Assembly (NCBI RefSeq): GCF_030643805.1
Contig: NZ_CP094656.1
Location: forward strand, 2,666,001-2,730,000
Direction of reading: 5' to 3'
DNA from: Alkalihalobacillus sp. AL-G
GTDB taxonomy: Bacteria; Bacillota; Bacilli; Bacillales; Fictibacillaceae
DNA length: 64,000 bases
The notes below the pieces were generated by a model. That model made no database searches and was not told where the DNA came from. It saw nothing but the letters and a program-made list of their open reading frames with translations. A program made the position numbers and the translations under genes. This document shows positions 1 to 7,632 of this stretch, in pieces. Positions within the stretch are counted from its first letter, which is position 1, and each line of letters begins with the position of its first letter.

Positions 1-133
1 TCGTTTCGGCCGATTTCCACTCTTTCGTCGCGAATAAATTGTCTCTGATATGTCTAGATAAATGCTCCCTTTCTTGCTTTGGCATTTTTACAAGCTGTTT
101 TTGAATGCTTTTCCGAATTTCCTGTTTGGTCAT
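1..133 (-). CDS. yqgN: 5-formyltetrahydrofolate cyclo-ligase, N-terminal fragment (cut by window edge)
   Basis: The minus strand from 133 encodes MTKQEIRKSIQKQLVKMPKQ and continues to the window edge, giving 44 codons without a stop. A basic, helical N-terminus with a K-x-x-x-R-K opening is usual for 5-formyltetrahydrofolate cyclo-ligases, which convert 5-formyl-THF to 5,10-methenyl-THF using ATP. The call rests mainly on position: in Bacillus yqgN lies directly downstream of rpmG. The ATP-binding C-terminal part is outside the window, so the function is an inference from order and a short N-terminus. Confidence 0.6.
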   Translation of the reverse strand, partial: MTKQEIRKSIQKQLVKMPKQEREHLSRHIRDNLFATKEWKSAET

Positions 134-200
134 ACTTGACTACCCCTCTACTCTAAGCTAAATATGTATAGAAAAAAACAGCAGGAGAACCCCTACTGTT

Positions 201-350
201 TTACTTTGTTTCACGATGTAGTGTGTGACGCTTCAATCTTGGGCTGTATTTTTTAAGCTCAAGACGGTCTGTGTTTTTACGCTTGTTCTTAGAAGTAATG
301 TAGTTACGGTCTCCCGTTTCTGTGCAAGCTAATGTAACTTGTACGCGCAT
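201..350 (-). CDS. rpmG: 50S ribosomal protein L33, zinc-free (C-minus) form
   Basis: A 49-residue basic protein starting [20 protein letters not shown] and ending [10 protein letters not shown], the exact usual length and ends of bacterial L33, a large-subunit protein near the E site. Zinc-binding L33 has two CxxC knuckles; here only Cys9 remains (ACTETG where the zinc form has CxxC, and YSPRLKRH at the second knuckle), so this is a C-minus paralogue that should not bind zinc. In Bacillus such forms can replace zinc-containing copies under zinc limitation. It lies between the glycosyltransferase cassette and yqgN. Start ATG at 350 follows a GGAGGGAAACGAT-type ribosome site. Confidence 0.93.
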   Translation of the reverse strand: MRVQVTLACTETGDRNYITSKNKRKNTDRLELKKYSPRLKRHTLHRETK

Positions 351-379
351 ATCGTTTCCCTCCAAACTATCTACGATGA

Positions 380-423
380 ATAAGCGTACGGATCGACCAT
401 CATTACGAGGGCCGTGCGCTTAT
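380..423 (-). other. Hairpin between the sugar cassette and rpmG
   Basis: ATAAGCGTACGG at 380-391 pairs with CCGTGCGCTTAT at 412-423: 11 of 12 positions match, around a 20-base loop. In the minus-strand RNA the one non-matching pair is A-C. No U-run follows, so it is not an ordinary terminator. It lies 30 bases upstream of the rpmG start and could be a leader structure or a processing site. Confidence 0.5.
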
Positions 424-555
424 CATTTTCATTAATCTCGTCTAATAGACACCCCTGTATCATATCAAAAATCAAACGAACAATCAAGATGCTATTTACA
501 AAAGAAGATGCGAGCCAGGGCATATAAAATACTTCCGATCATATTAGAAGGGTCA

Positions 556-2964
556 CTATAACTGCTGATAGGATTTGATTTTATGAACATAGGATCTCGA
601 AATTTCCTTTGCAGACTCGAGATCAGCAGCCTGTGAGTAGACCGTAAAGGCCGGATCTGCGATATCAGGTAAAATAAGTGTCCAGCCCCCGTCTGGATGA
701 TATACCTTTATACCGTCAACCAGATCAATCTGCTGTCCTTTTGTTTCCTCCATCAGCTTTCTCATCACCCTGCCTTTTACCTTTGATGGGCATTGAACAC
801 TCTCTCTGATCAATTTGATATCAGGTAGCATTTTTACAAGCTGGGTTAACGGCAATTGACGAGTTGCAATCATATTAAGGATGGAGGACAAAGCAAAGAT
901 CGCATCATATTGAACATTTAGAACCGTATCGCCGACTTGAAGAATGGATCTTGCATCTGCTTTCGTGCGTAATAGTGTGCCATTTAACTTTTTAGCCAAA
1001 TGATCAAGCTCAGATGAACCGTATACGGGAACGGCATATTTCGCTAAATGATGGTCACCGAACGCTAATAACACATAGAGGGATAGCATTTGATCCTCGT
1101 TCAACCATTTCCCGTCCTCTGTCATAACTTGTAGCTTTTCACCCGATTGATCGATCCAAATTCCTAAATGCGAATCGGTCGCTTGGACAACTCCGATCAT
1201 TTTCTCCTGAGTGGTTTCAGACGGTACTGTGATTACACTGCAGTTAAACCGTTCAAACAATCTAGAAACCATCGAAAATGGAGAGCCATTTGCATTTAAA
1301 ACGATTTTAAACGCGCTTTCCTGTATACCACGAACGTTCACCATATCGAATACCTTTTTCATATACTTTTCGGATTTACCCGATTCATTAATACCGATGC
1401 CAATTTTATCGAAAGGTGCTCTTCGATAATCCTCCTGCCAGAATGCATTTTCAATTTTCCTCTCCATCGTGCTTTCAATCGGAAGTCCGTTTTCATCATA
1501 AAGTTCAATAACGACCTGCATTTGATTATGATGGTTGCAAAAGCGTATATATGCCCCGCCGATCCACTCCTCTTGCTCGATGGTAAACCGAAGAATCGGT
1601 GCCATTGTTGGTGAAATATCTACAGTGTGCACCCCCGATGAATGAAGGCCCTGGATGAACGCTTTCAGAATCAATTCTGAAAAGGGATGATCATCTGAAG
1701 CAACACCTAACAATCCTCCTTGAGCCAATACAGAACCATATGCGGAGGCAACCCTTGCTACAAAATCTGGTGTAATTTCGATATTTGCAATTCCACTGAT
1801 GCCACGGTTCGCAAACAGTGATTTCGTTGTCTTTTTCCCCCATATTAGTGATGTATGCACAACTGTATCATCGCTTATACCTTTTTCTGGCCACACCTTC
1901 ACCTCAGGCTTTACCGTTACCTTTTTCCCAATATGCACCTGGTTACCGATCACGCTATGTTCATACAAACTGGATCCTTCATCTAAAAACGTACTCGTAG
2001 CAATTGTCGTTCCCCGTAACTCAGATCCTCCACCTACAAATACCTCATTCCATAAAATCGAGCGTTTTAATGAAGCAAACGGAGATATTTTACTGTGTGA
2101 ACCGATTACCGTGTATGGAAGTATTTTTGCATGCTTTCTTATGATCGTACCAGACCCGATATAAACGGGTGCTTTTACAGTCGCAAGCTCCTCGATAACG
2201 ACATCCTTCCCGACACGGACTCCTGGCAGTATTTCATGTCCAGATACAGGCAAGTCAATCAAACCGTCCAGAAAATCCTCATGACTTTTACGATACTGGT
2301 TCAGACTTCCAATATCAGACCAATATCCGTCTGCTTCAAAACCATACAAACCTTTATTCTCCTTCATTAATAACGGAAATAAGTCCTTGCTGAAATCTGT
2401 CGGTACACCCTTCGTTAAATATCGGAACACTTCCGGCTCTAAGATATAAATTCCAGTATTTACGGTATCACTGAAAACTTCATTCCAGCTTGGTTTTTCA
2501 AGAAACCTGATAATCCGGTCCTGATCATCTGTCATAATCACACCGTATTCCAAAGGTGATTCGACCTGCTTCATAAAAATCGTAGCAAGGGCATCTTTTT
2601 GATTATGAAAATCAATACCATCCTGAAGATTAAAATCAGTAAGTGCATCCCCGCTGATCACGATAAACTGCTCATCAAGGAACGGTTCTGCGTTTTTTAT
2701 ACTACCCGCTGTTCCTAAAGGCGTGGTTTCTTCAAAATAATGCAATTGGACACCGAACTGACTTCCATCACCGAAATATTGCTTAATGTGTTCGGGTAAA
2801 TAATGGACAGTAACCGCAATTTCAGTAACCTTATACCGCTTTAATAACTCAATAGCATACTCCATTACAGGCTTTTCAAGGATCGGTACCATCGGTTTTG
2901 GTAGATTACATGTAAGTGGTCGTAATCGAGTACCTTTTCCCCCTGCCATAATTACACCCTTCAC
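556..2964 (-). CDS. Sugar-1-phosphate nucleotidyltransferase fused to degenerate phosphomannomutase-like domain
   Basis: 802 residues in three parts. Residues 1-235 are a nucleotidyltransferase of the mannose-1-phosphate guanylyltransferase/glucose-1-phosphate type, with MAGGKGTRLRPLT at 6-18 and the product-site FLEKP. Residues about 245-365 are left-handed beta-helix repeats. Residues about 375-790 follow the phosphohexomutase fold, but the phosphoserine loop TASHNP reads RFCNHH and the metal loop DGDADR reads DQSGEK. The transferase probably makes an NDP-sugar (base and sugar not predictable); the mutase half is probably inactive. Its start overlaps the end of the upstream GH57-GT4 gene by four bases, so the two are translationally coupled. 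Confidence 0.85.
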   Translation of the reverse strand: MKGVIMAGGKGTRLRPLTCNLPKPMVPILEKPVMEYAIELLKRYKVTEIAVTVHYLPEHIKQYFGDGSQFGVQLHYFEETTPLGTAGSIKNAEPFLDEQFIVISGDALTDFNLQDGIDFHNQKDALATIFMKQVESPLEYGVIMTDDQDRIIRFLEKPSWNEVFSDTVNTGIYILEPEVFRYLTKGVPTDFSKDLFPLLMKENKGLYGFEADGYWSDIGSLNQYRKSHEDFLDGLIDLPVSGHEILPGVRVGKDVVIEELATVKAPVYIGSGTIIRKHAKILPYTVIGSHSKISPFASLKRSILWNEVFVGGGSELRGTTIATSTFLDEGSSLYEHSVIGNQVHIGKKVTVKPEVKVWPEKGISDDTVVHTSLIWGKKTTKSLFANRGISGIANIEITPDFVARVASAYGSVLAQGGLLGVASDDHPFSELILKAFIQGLHSSGVHTVDISPTMAPILRFTIEQEEWIGGAYIRFCNHHNQMQVVIELYDENGLPIESTMERKIENAFWQEDYRRAPFDKIGIGINESGKSEKYMKKVFDMVNVRGIQESAFKIVLNANGSPFSMVSRLFERFNCSVITVPSETTQEKMIGVVQATDSHLGIWIDQSGEKLQVMTEDGKWLNEDQMLSLYVLLAFGDHHLAKYAVPVYGSSELDHLAKKLNGTLLRTKADARSILQVGDTVLNVQYDAIFALSSILNMIATRQLPLTQLVKMLPDIKLIRESVQCPSKVKGRVMRKLMEETKGQQIDLVDGIKVYHPDGGWTLILPDIADPAFTVYSQAADLESAKEISRSYVHKIKSYQQL

Positions 2965-5759
2965 ACAAATTCCTCCCTTACCACATTCAGTTTCTTTGCG
3001 TATTGGTTAAAAACAGAGATTGTCTCTAGTGCGATAAGATTCCAACTATATTTCCTCGTTACATCATCCCAAGCATTTGTAACTAATGACCTGCATAATT
3101 CAGGGTTTTCAAATAAATCTATGATTTGGTCACGAATACTTTCAGGATTTCCGGTGTACACCTTTAAACCATTTTCATGATGGTCGATCAGATTACCCAT
3201 TCCGCCAGTATCGCTAACAATTACCGGTGTTTTAGCGACCATCGCTTCTAAAGCGACAATTCCAAATGGCTCATATAAACTCGGAAATATAACTGCATTT
3301 GCTTCAGCCAAAAACCGGTTCCGCTCTTCATCTGTTACAAATCCGATAAAAAACACCGAACCTTCAAGATCTCTTTCTTTCACATCAGACCTGTACTGAT
3401 CAAGCATCGGACCTTTTCCTGCAATGATAAATTTAATTGCCGGGTGGCTTTCTTTTAAGGAGGAGGCTGCCTCAATCAATAGATTAAATCCCTTTTCTCG
3501 TACGACCCTTCCTAATGAGAATACGTAAAAGTTGTTCTGACCGCCGTACCGTTCCATCCAGTTATCGGATTTAGCAGACACACTGATTAAGGAAGGGTCG
3601 ACCCCGTTAGGTATAACCGCAATCTTGTTTTCAGGGATATGAAATAGCTCCCTAATCTCTTGTTTCATATAGGAGCTGCAAACAATAATATGCTGCGCTT
3701 CAAACATTAATTCCCACTCTTTATGGTGAATCGCTTCCTGTAAATCAGAATGAATTCCATTGTTCCTACCATGTTCGGTTGCATGTATAGTTGCAATGAG
3801 TGGAATATTTAGCTGTTGCTGTAAGCTCTTTGCCGAGACACTTACAATCCAATCATGTGCATGGATGCAATCAAATTGGATCCGCTCTGCAAGCTTCAAC
3901 CCTAGTCCCGCGATGGCAAAGTTTAAACTTCCAGTCCAATGAAAGAAGTTCTCATGCTGCGGTTGGTCACATTTCGTACGGTAAACATGAACACCATCCA
4001 TGATTTCATAATCTGGATACCCTTCAACAGCATTAGTAATCACATATACGTTGTGCTCTTGTTGAACGAACTCTCTTGACAAATCATAAACATGTCGAGC
4101 AAGTCCCCCCACAACATTGGGGGGAAATTCCCAGGCTAACATCAATATCGTCAACTTATCTTGACCGGCTGCTTGGGTAGATTGACTTGAGCGGATGAAT
4201 TTATCGTGTTCTGAAGTAAGTTCAGGTACGTGACACCATTGCAAAAATGAATATCTTGACCGTACTTCCTCAAGTAAGGAAGACGTAACCGTTTTTTCAT
4301 CAAGTGCCTTTTTCAAGAAGTTGAATGCTGCTATATGATCTTTTAATCGACGGATTGCATATTCTGCTGAGCTTTGCTGATCGATGATAAACGTCCAATC
4401 ACTACTAGCTGCGAGCATCCATTCCCTTGCCATTTGATCAAGTGTCGCCTTCGTTAACTGATCTTCATTGCTTTCAATAGCAAAATACTTGAGAAGCTCG
4501 CGTTCCATTTCGTGCAGGTGTCTGTATATCCAGGCGTTGGCTTCGTTTAACCACACATCACCGAATCCATCTCTTCCCCAGCTCGAAAAACAGGCATGGT
4601 GTGTGTCCAGCGAATGGTAGTACCGACGAAGGAACTCCTTAGGTGTGATCCACGATAAAGTAGATTCACTGTTTTCTAACAAGGCGGTAATCCATTCCGG
4701 TCCTTCAAACCACCAATGCCCGAACAGTTCAGCATCGAATGAAGCGAGTGTTATTGGGGGTGCATCGTTTTCGTTGTTATCATCCTGAAGTGACTGTCCG
4801 ATCACACCAATAAAATCCTTGCTATGCTCGGACACTCGATTCAATGCTGATTTCCTTACATACCAATCCTTTTTTTCTGTATCTCCTGTAACACGGTGAT
4901 ATTTCAATCCCGTATCCACCCGAATACCATCAGGATGGATATGGTTTTTAATATAGTCAAACTCTCGTATATACCCGATATCCCGATAAAACTCACGGTA
5001 GTTTCCATCTCCTGGATATCCAGCTTCAGCATCCCAAACCTTCCGTGATACCTCTGAATGTCTAGGGAACAATACGATGCCATGCGGAGAAAAAACAGGA
5101 ATTACGCTGTTCTCCGGTTTCGGATCTAAGGAGTGAATCGTACCTTCATCGACAAAAGTGTATCGAATTCCCTCTTCATAAAGGACTTTGTCGACACCAG
5201 GTGTAAATGCACATTCCGGGAGCCAAAATCCATCTGGCTTAAAACCAAAATGACGTTCAAAGCATCGAATACCAAGCTGAATCTGTAAACGTAACCCTTG
5301 TTCTGTTTGAATGTAAGGTAAAAATGCATGTGTTGCAGAGGAAGTGATGCATTCCAGCTTGTTTTGCAATGCGTATGATCGAAATGCTGTAATCAAGTTC
5401 CCATTCCATTCTAAAAATGTTTGCTTAATCCGTTTGTACCTATTCTGATAAAACCGAACATTCTCGAGCTCGTCACGGTTTGAAACATACTTCAATTCCT
5501 TGTCAATTAGTTCAAGCGTATTGTTGATATAATCCAGAAAACGATCTTTTACTCTTTCATCAGCAAGCATTTCTAACAGTGGCGGGGATAGAGATAACGT
5601 ATAGCATGCATTGGAGGACTTATTCTCTAAACCCCAAATCAAGGGGATATAGCTTTCGGAAATCGCCTCGAACAGCCATCGTTCTTCAAGACGTCCAGAT
5701 TTTTCATGCAGAACATATGGTAGGTGAGCATGTAATACGAGTGCAAAAAAACCGTTCAT
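2961..5759 (-). CDS. GH57 alpha-glucan branching-enzyme domain fused to GT4 glycosyltransferase
   Basis: 932 residues. The N-terminal 500 or so are a GH57/DUF1957 module like bacterial and archaeal 1,4-alpha-glucan branching enzymes: LHAHLPYV at the start, LEERWLFEA, the nucleophile motif WLPECAF (Glu182) and the acid motif FDAELFGHWWFEG (Asp342), so both catalytic residues are present. From about residue 533 (ILMLAWEFPPNVVGGLARHV) to the end is a GT4 GT-B glycosyltransferase with LGRVVREKG and PSLYEPFGIVALEAM, as in glycogen-synthase-like enzymes. No signal peptide, so cytoplasmic. One polypeptide could both extend and branch a glucan. Eleven bases separate it from the upstream DUF4912 gene. 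Substrate is inferred. Confidence 0.87.
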   Translation of the reverse strand: MNGFFALVLHAHLPYVLHEKSGRLEERWLFEAISESYIPLIWGLENKSSNACYTLSLSPPLLEMLADERVKDRFLDYINNTLELIDKELKYVSNRDELENVRFYQNRYKRIKQTFLEWNGNLITAFRSYALQNKLECITSSATHAFLPYIQTEQGLRLQIQLGIRCFERHFGFKPDGFWLPECAFTPGVDKVLYEEGIRYTFVDEGTIHSLDPKPENSVIPVFSPHGIVLFPRHSEVSRKVWDAEAGYPGDGNYREFYRDIGYIREFDYIKNHIHPDGIRVDTGLKYHRVTGDTEKKDWYVRKSALNRVSEHSKDFIGVIGQSLQDDNNENDAPPITLASFDAELFGHWWFEGPEWITALLENSESTLSWITPKEFLRRYYHSLDTHHACFSSWGRDGFGDVWLNEANAWIYRHLHEMERELLKYFAIESNEDQLTKATLDQMAREWMLAASSDWTFIIDQQSSAEYAIRRLKDHIAAFNFLKKALDEKTVTSSLLEEVRSRYSFLQWCHVPELTSEHDKFIRSSQSTQAAGQDKLTILMLAWEFPPNVVGGLARHVYDLSREFVQQEHNVYVITNAVEGYPDYEIMDGVHVYRTKCDQPQHENFFHWTGSLNFAIAGLGLKLAERIQFDCIHAHDWIVSVSAKSLQQQLNIPLIATIHATEHGRNNGIHSDLQEAIHHKEWELMFEAQHIIVCSSYMKQEIRELFHIPENKIAVIPNGVDPSLISVSAKSDNWMERYGGQNNFYVFSLGRVVREKGFNLLIEAASSLKESHPAIKFIIAGKGPMLDQYRSDVKERDLEGSVFFIGFVTDEERNRFLAEANAVIFPSLYEPFGIVALEAMVAKTPVIVSDTGGMGNLIDHHENGLKVYTGNPESIRDQIIDLFENPELCRSLVTNAWDDVTRKYSWNLIALETISVFNQYAKKLNVVREEFV

Positions 5760-5770
5760 CAGTGTCCTCC

Positions 5771-6412
5771 TTATTGCTTCAACTTCTGATAGTATGAATA
5801 GGTAGAAAAATGTTCATGCCAATCCGGAACACTCCGCTTGCCAGTTTTCCAATCAAGGACCGGTTGGTGATGCCTTGCAGTCTTATCCTCATTCTTTCGC
5901 GGTGTTTCAACTGGCTGTGATCGTAACATCGTTAAAAAGCTGCCTTCTGAGGTCCGAGCACCATAATCGATGATATATGTACGGTTCGGTCCTACATTTC
6001 GAATAAACCAGTTATTCGTCATTTCAGGTAAAGAAATCTCATAATATTGATGGGCGTCATGACCATTAAAGTTCAAATCGCTTACGTCATAAATTCTTAG
6101 CTGCTTACGAACCTCTGGCCAACCAGTTGTGAGATGATGAGCAATCATGTTCTGCATATTTGCATCGACCTCCCAAAATGCATAAATACAATGAGGGTTT
6201 TGAACCAAAGCCGAAATATGATTGTGATCATACCGAGCAGGAATCTCACTTGATAAACTGAATACACTCTTAGTTATTCGAGATTCAATCTGTTTGGTCT
6301 CGTTATACTTCTTTAATCGATAATGGACTTTCCCAACTGTCGTATTCAGCTTGAAGGCTATCTTCCTTAAGGAGTACCCTTTTTCTTTTAAACTTACGAT
6401 TTCTTCAATCAT
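5771..6412 (-). CDS. DUF4912 protein with N-terminal helix-turn-helix
   Basis: 213 residues. Residues 1-40 (MIEEIVSLKEKGYSLRKIAF...KVHYRLKKY) read as a helix-turn-helix of the resolvase/sigma-like type. Residues about 55-175 match DUF4912, with ARYDHNHISALVQNPHCIYAFWEVD and a later YYEISLP and RTYIIDYG. DUF4912 has no defined function; it is often found beside DUF1957/GH57 and GT4 genes, as here. The start at 6412 is chosen because AAGGAGG lies seven bases before it; a longer reading frame to 6439 has no ribosome site. First gene of the three-gene cassette; it could be a regulator or an assembly factor. Confidence 0.8.
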   Translation of the reverse strand: MIEEIVSLKEKGYSLRKIAFKLNTTVGKVHYRLKKYNETKQIESRITKSVFSLSSEIPARYDHNHISALVQNPHCIYAFWEVDANMQNMIAHHLTTGWPEVRKQLRIYDVSDLNFNGHDAHQYYEISLPEMTNNWFIRNVGPNRTYIIDYGARTSEGSFLTMLRSQPVETPRKNEDKTARHHQPVLDWKTGKRSVPDWHEHFSTYSYYQKLKQ

Positions 6413-6467
6413 CGTTACCTCCTTATGTGCTCGATACAAGTGCCTGCTGCACTCATTACAATCTGTT

Positions 6468-6495
6468 TTTATAATCGTATCACCGGTATTTGCAA
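6468..6495 (-). promoter_or_regulatory. Probable sigma-A promoter of the DUF4912/GH57-GT4 cassette
   Basis: On the minus strand TTGCAA (6490-6495) and TATAAA (6468-6473) are separated by 16 bases and lie about 55 bases upstream of the DUF4912 start. Confidence 0.5.
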
Positions 6496-6771
6496 GCTAC
6501 AATAAACGTAATTTGTAGAAGATTGCGGTTTATATTCCAGATGCCTAGTCCCACCTTTTATTAAATTTTTGTAATCGTTTTCCTTTCAAATTCCGCCTTT
6601 ATTTATAATGAATATTCGACTAATCCCCTCATATTTGGTTAAAAAGTGTTCAATTGGCAGTTATTGTCGAATTTTAGTAGGAAGTTTGGAGTAGATTTGC
6701 AAAAAGAACTTCTCCTCATAAAAAGTCTATGATATAACTGATAGAGAACTGTTTTTTTAAGGAGGATCACT
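6496..6771. other. AT-rich divergent intergenic region
   Basis: This stretch separates the minus-strand sugar cassette from the plus-strand small membrane protein gene. It holds an AGGAGG ribosome site just before 6772 and a TATGATATAAC string near 6728 that may be a -10 region for the plus-strand pair; no convincing -35 or other structure is visible. Confidence 0.4.
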
Positions 6772-6975
6772 ATGGAATTTACAATAATAACTTTACTTAT
6801 AGCAGGCATCACGTTAATTGTCCTTTCGTTTTTTAAACAAAATCGAAAGCAGCAGCTCGAAACCCAGATCGAAAATGTTTCGATTCAATTAATGAAAGAG
6901 CTTTATCAGATCAATAAGAAAATTAAAGTCGTTGAAGAAGAATTGATGATATCAGATCGACGAGATATTAAATAA
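6772..6975 (+). CDS. Small single-span membrane protein of unknown function
   Basis: 67 residues: an N-terminal hydrophobic segment (MEFTIITLLIAGITLIVLSF) followed by a charged, probably coiled-coil tail (KQNRKQQLETQIENVSIQLM...). A strong ribosome site, AAGGAGG, precedes the ATG by eight bases. It is 12 bases upstream of the MltG-like gene and likely co-transcribed. Position between pst/phoU and the yqgM-N region corresponds to the small yqzC/yqzD genes of B. subtilis, but I cannot confirm the identity from the sequence. A topology of one membrane anchor with a cytoplasmic coil is inferred. Confidence 0.7.
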   Translation: MEFTIITLLIAGITLIVLSFFKQNRKQQLETQIENVSIQLMKELYQINKKIKVVEEELMISDRRDIK

Positions 6976-6987
6976 AGGGGTCATCGT

Positions 6988-7482
6988 ATGTTTAACAGTG
7001 GGATGAGAGGTTTTGGTGCAGGCTTGATCGTTGCGTCCGGTCTTCTGGCACTCGTACATTATCAGGGTGCAGATCAGGGCGGTTCCAAGGTAAAGGCAGA
7101 GGAAGCATCTGGAACACTTACATATGAACAAGTAGAAAGCTATCTACAGAATGAAGGTCTGGTTGCCGTAAAACAGGAAACATTGGAGCAATCGGAGAAC
7201 ACCAAGCAAAACTCTGACGAGCAGCTGGCAGAGGATAAAAAGAAAGAAAAACCAGAAGAACCTGAAGAAGAAGTAATTAAAACAACACTTGTCATTTCAA
7301 AAGGGACGAGCACAGGTCAAGTTTGTGACTGGCTTGAATCGAAAAAGATTATCAAAAGCAGTGACGAATTAATACAATTTCTACGTTCCAACAATTTAGA
7401 ATCTAAGGTTCGCTTCGGTGAATATGAAGTAAACAGCAAGATGTCGATTGCTGAGGTTGCAACTGTAATTACATCACCTTAA
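6988..7482 (+). CDS. Membrane-anchored protein with MltG/YceG N-terminal (LysM-like) domain
   Basis: 164 residues. An N-terminal hydrophobic anchor (about 8-25) is followed by a Glu/Lys-rich linker (about 65-93) and a C-terminal segment from TTLVISKGTSTGQVCDWLES to the end. That segment resembles the LysM-like domain at the front of the endolytic transglycosylase MltG (pattern: V-x-I-x-K-G-x-S, cleft residues, G-x-Y-x-V, S-x-x-E-V). The catalytic MltG domain is absent, so this is not an active transglycosylase; a peptidoglycan-binding or scaffold role is inferred. GGGG ribosome site before the ATG. Followed directly by a strong terminator. Confidence 0.72.
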   Translation: MFNSGMRGFGAGLIVASGLLALVHYQGADQGGSKVKAEEASGTLTYEQVESYLQNEGLVAVKQETLEQSENTKQNSDEQLAEDKKKEKPEEPEEEVIKTTLVISKGTSTGQVCDWLESKKIIKSSDELIQFLRSNNLESKVRFGEYEVNSKMSIAEVATVITSP

Positions 7483-7487
7483 TCGAT

Positions 7488-7522
7488 AAAAGCGGATGAC
7501 CTATCAAAGGTCATCCGCTTTT
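7488..7522. terminator. Bidirectional rho-independent terminator
   Basis: AAAAGCGGATGACCT (7488-7502) and AGGTCATCCGCTTTT (7508-7522) form a perfect 15-bp stem with a 5-base loop. T-runs flank both sides, serving the plus-strand MltG-like gene and the convergent phoU operon. Confidence 0.9.
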
Positions 7523-7540
7523 TCGTGCATGGATGCAATG

Positions 7541-7631
7541 TCTAGCTTCAGCGCCTAGGTGCTCAAAGTCGCTTAGCTTTACGCTAGCCTAGTTTTCTTT
7601 GTCGCAACTACGAAGCGCTTCCGCTTTTCAA
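7541..7631 (-). repeat. Bacillaceae-type dispersed intergenic repeat (AAAGAAAACT family, copy 1)
   Basis: Plus strand begins TGTCTAGCTTCAGCGCCTAG and contains GCCTAGTTTTCTTT (7587-7600), i.e. AAAGAAAACTAGGC on the minus strand. The same core recurs at 26907, 35738, 45481 and 56294. It lies about 20 bases from a strong terminator and abuts the 3' end of phoU. Confidence 0.65.
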
Positions 7632-7632
7632 T

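Noticed and set aside
391-410. Zur box upstream of rpmG
   Set aside because: CATTACGA matches one half-site, but the other half (CGACCAT) matches only two of seven positions.
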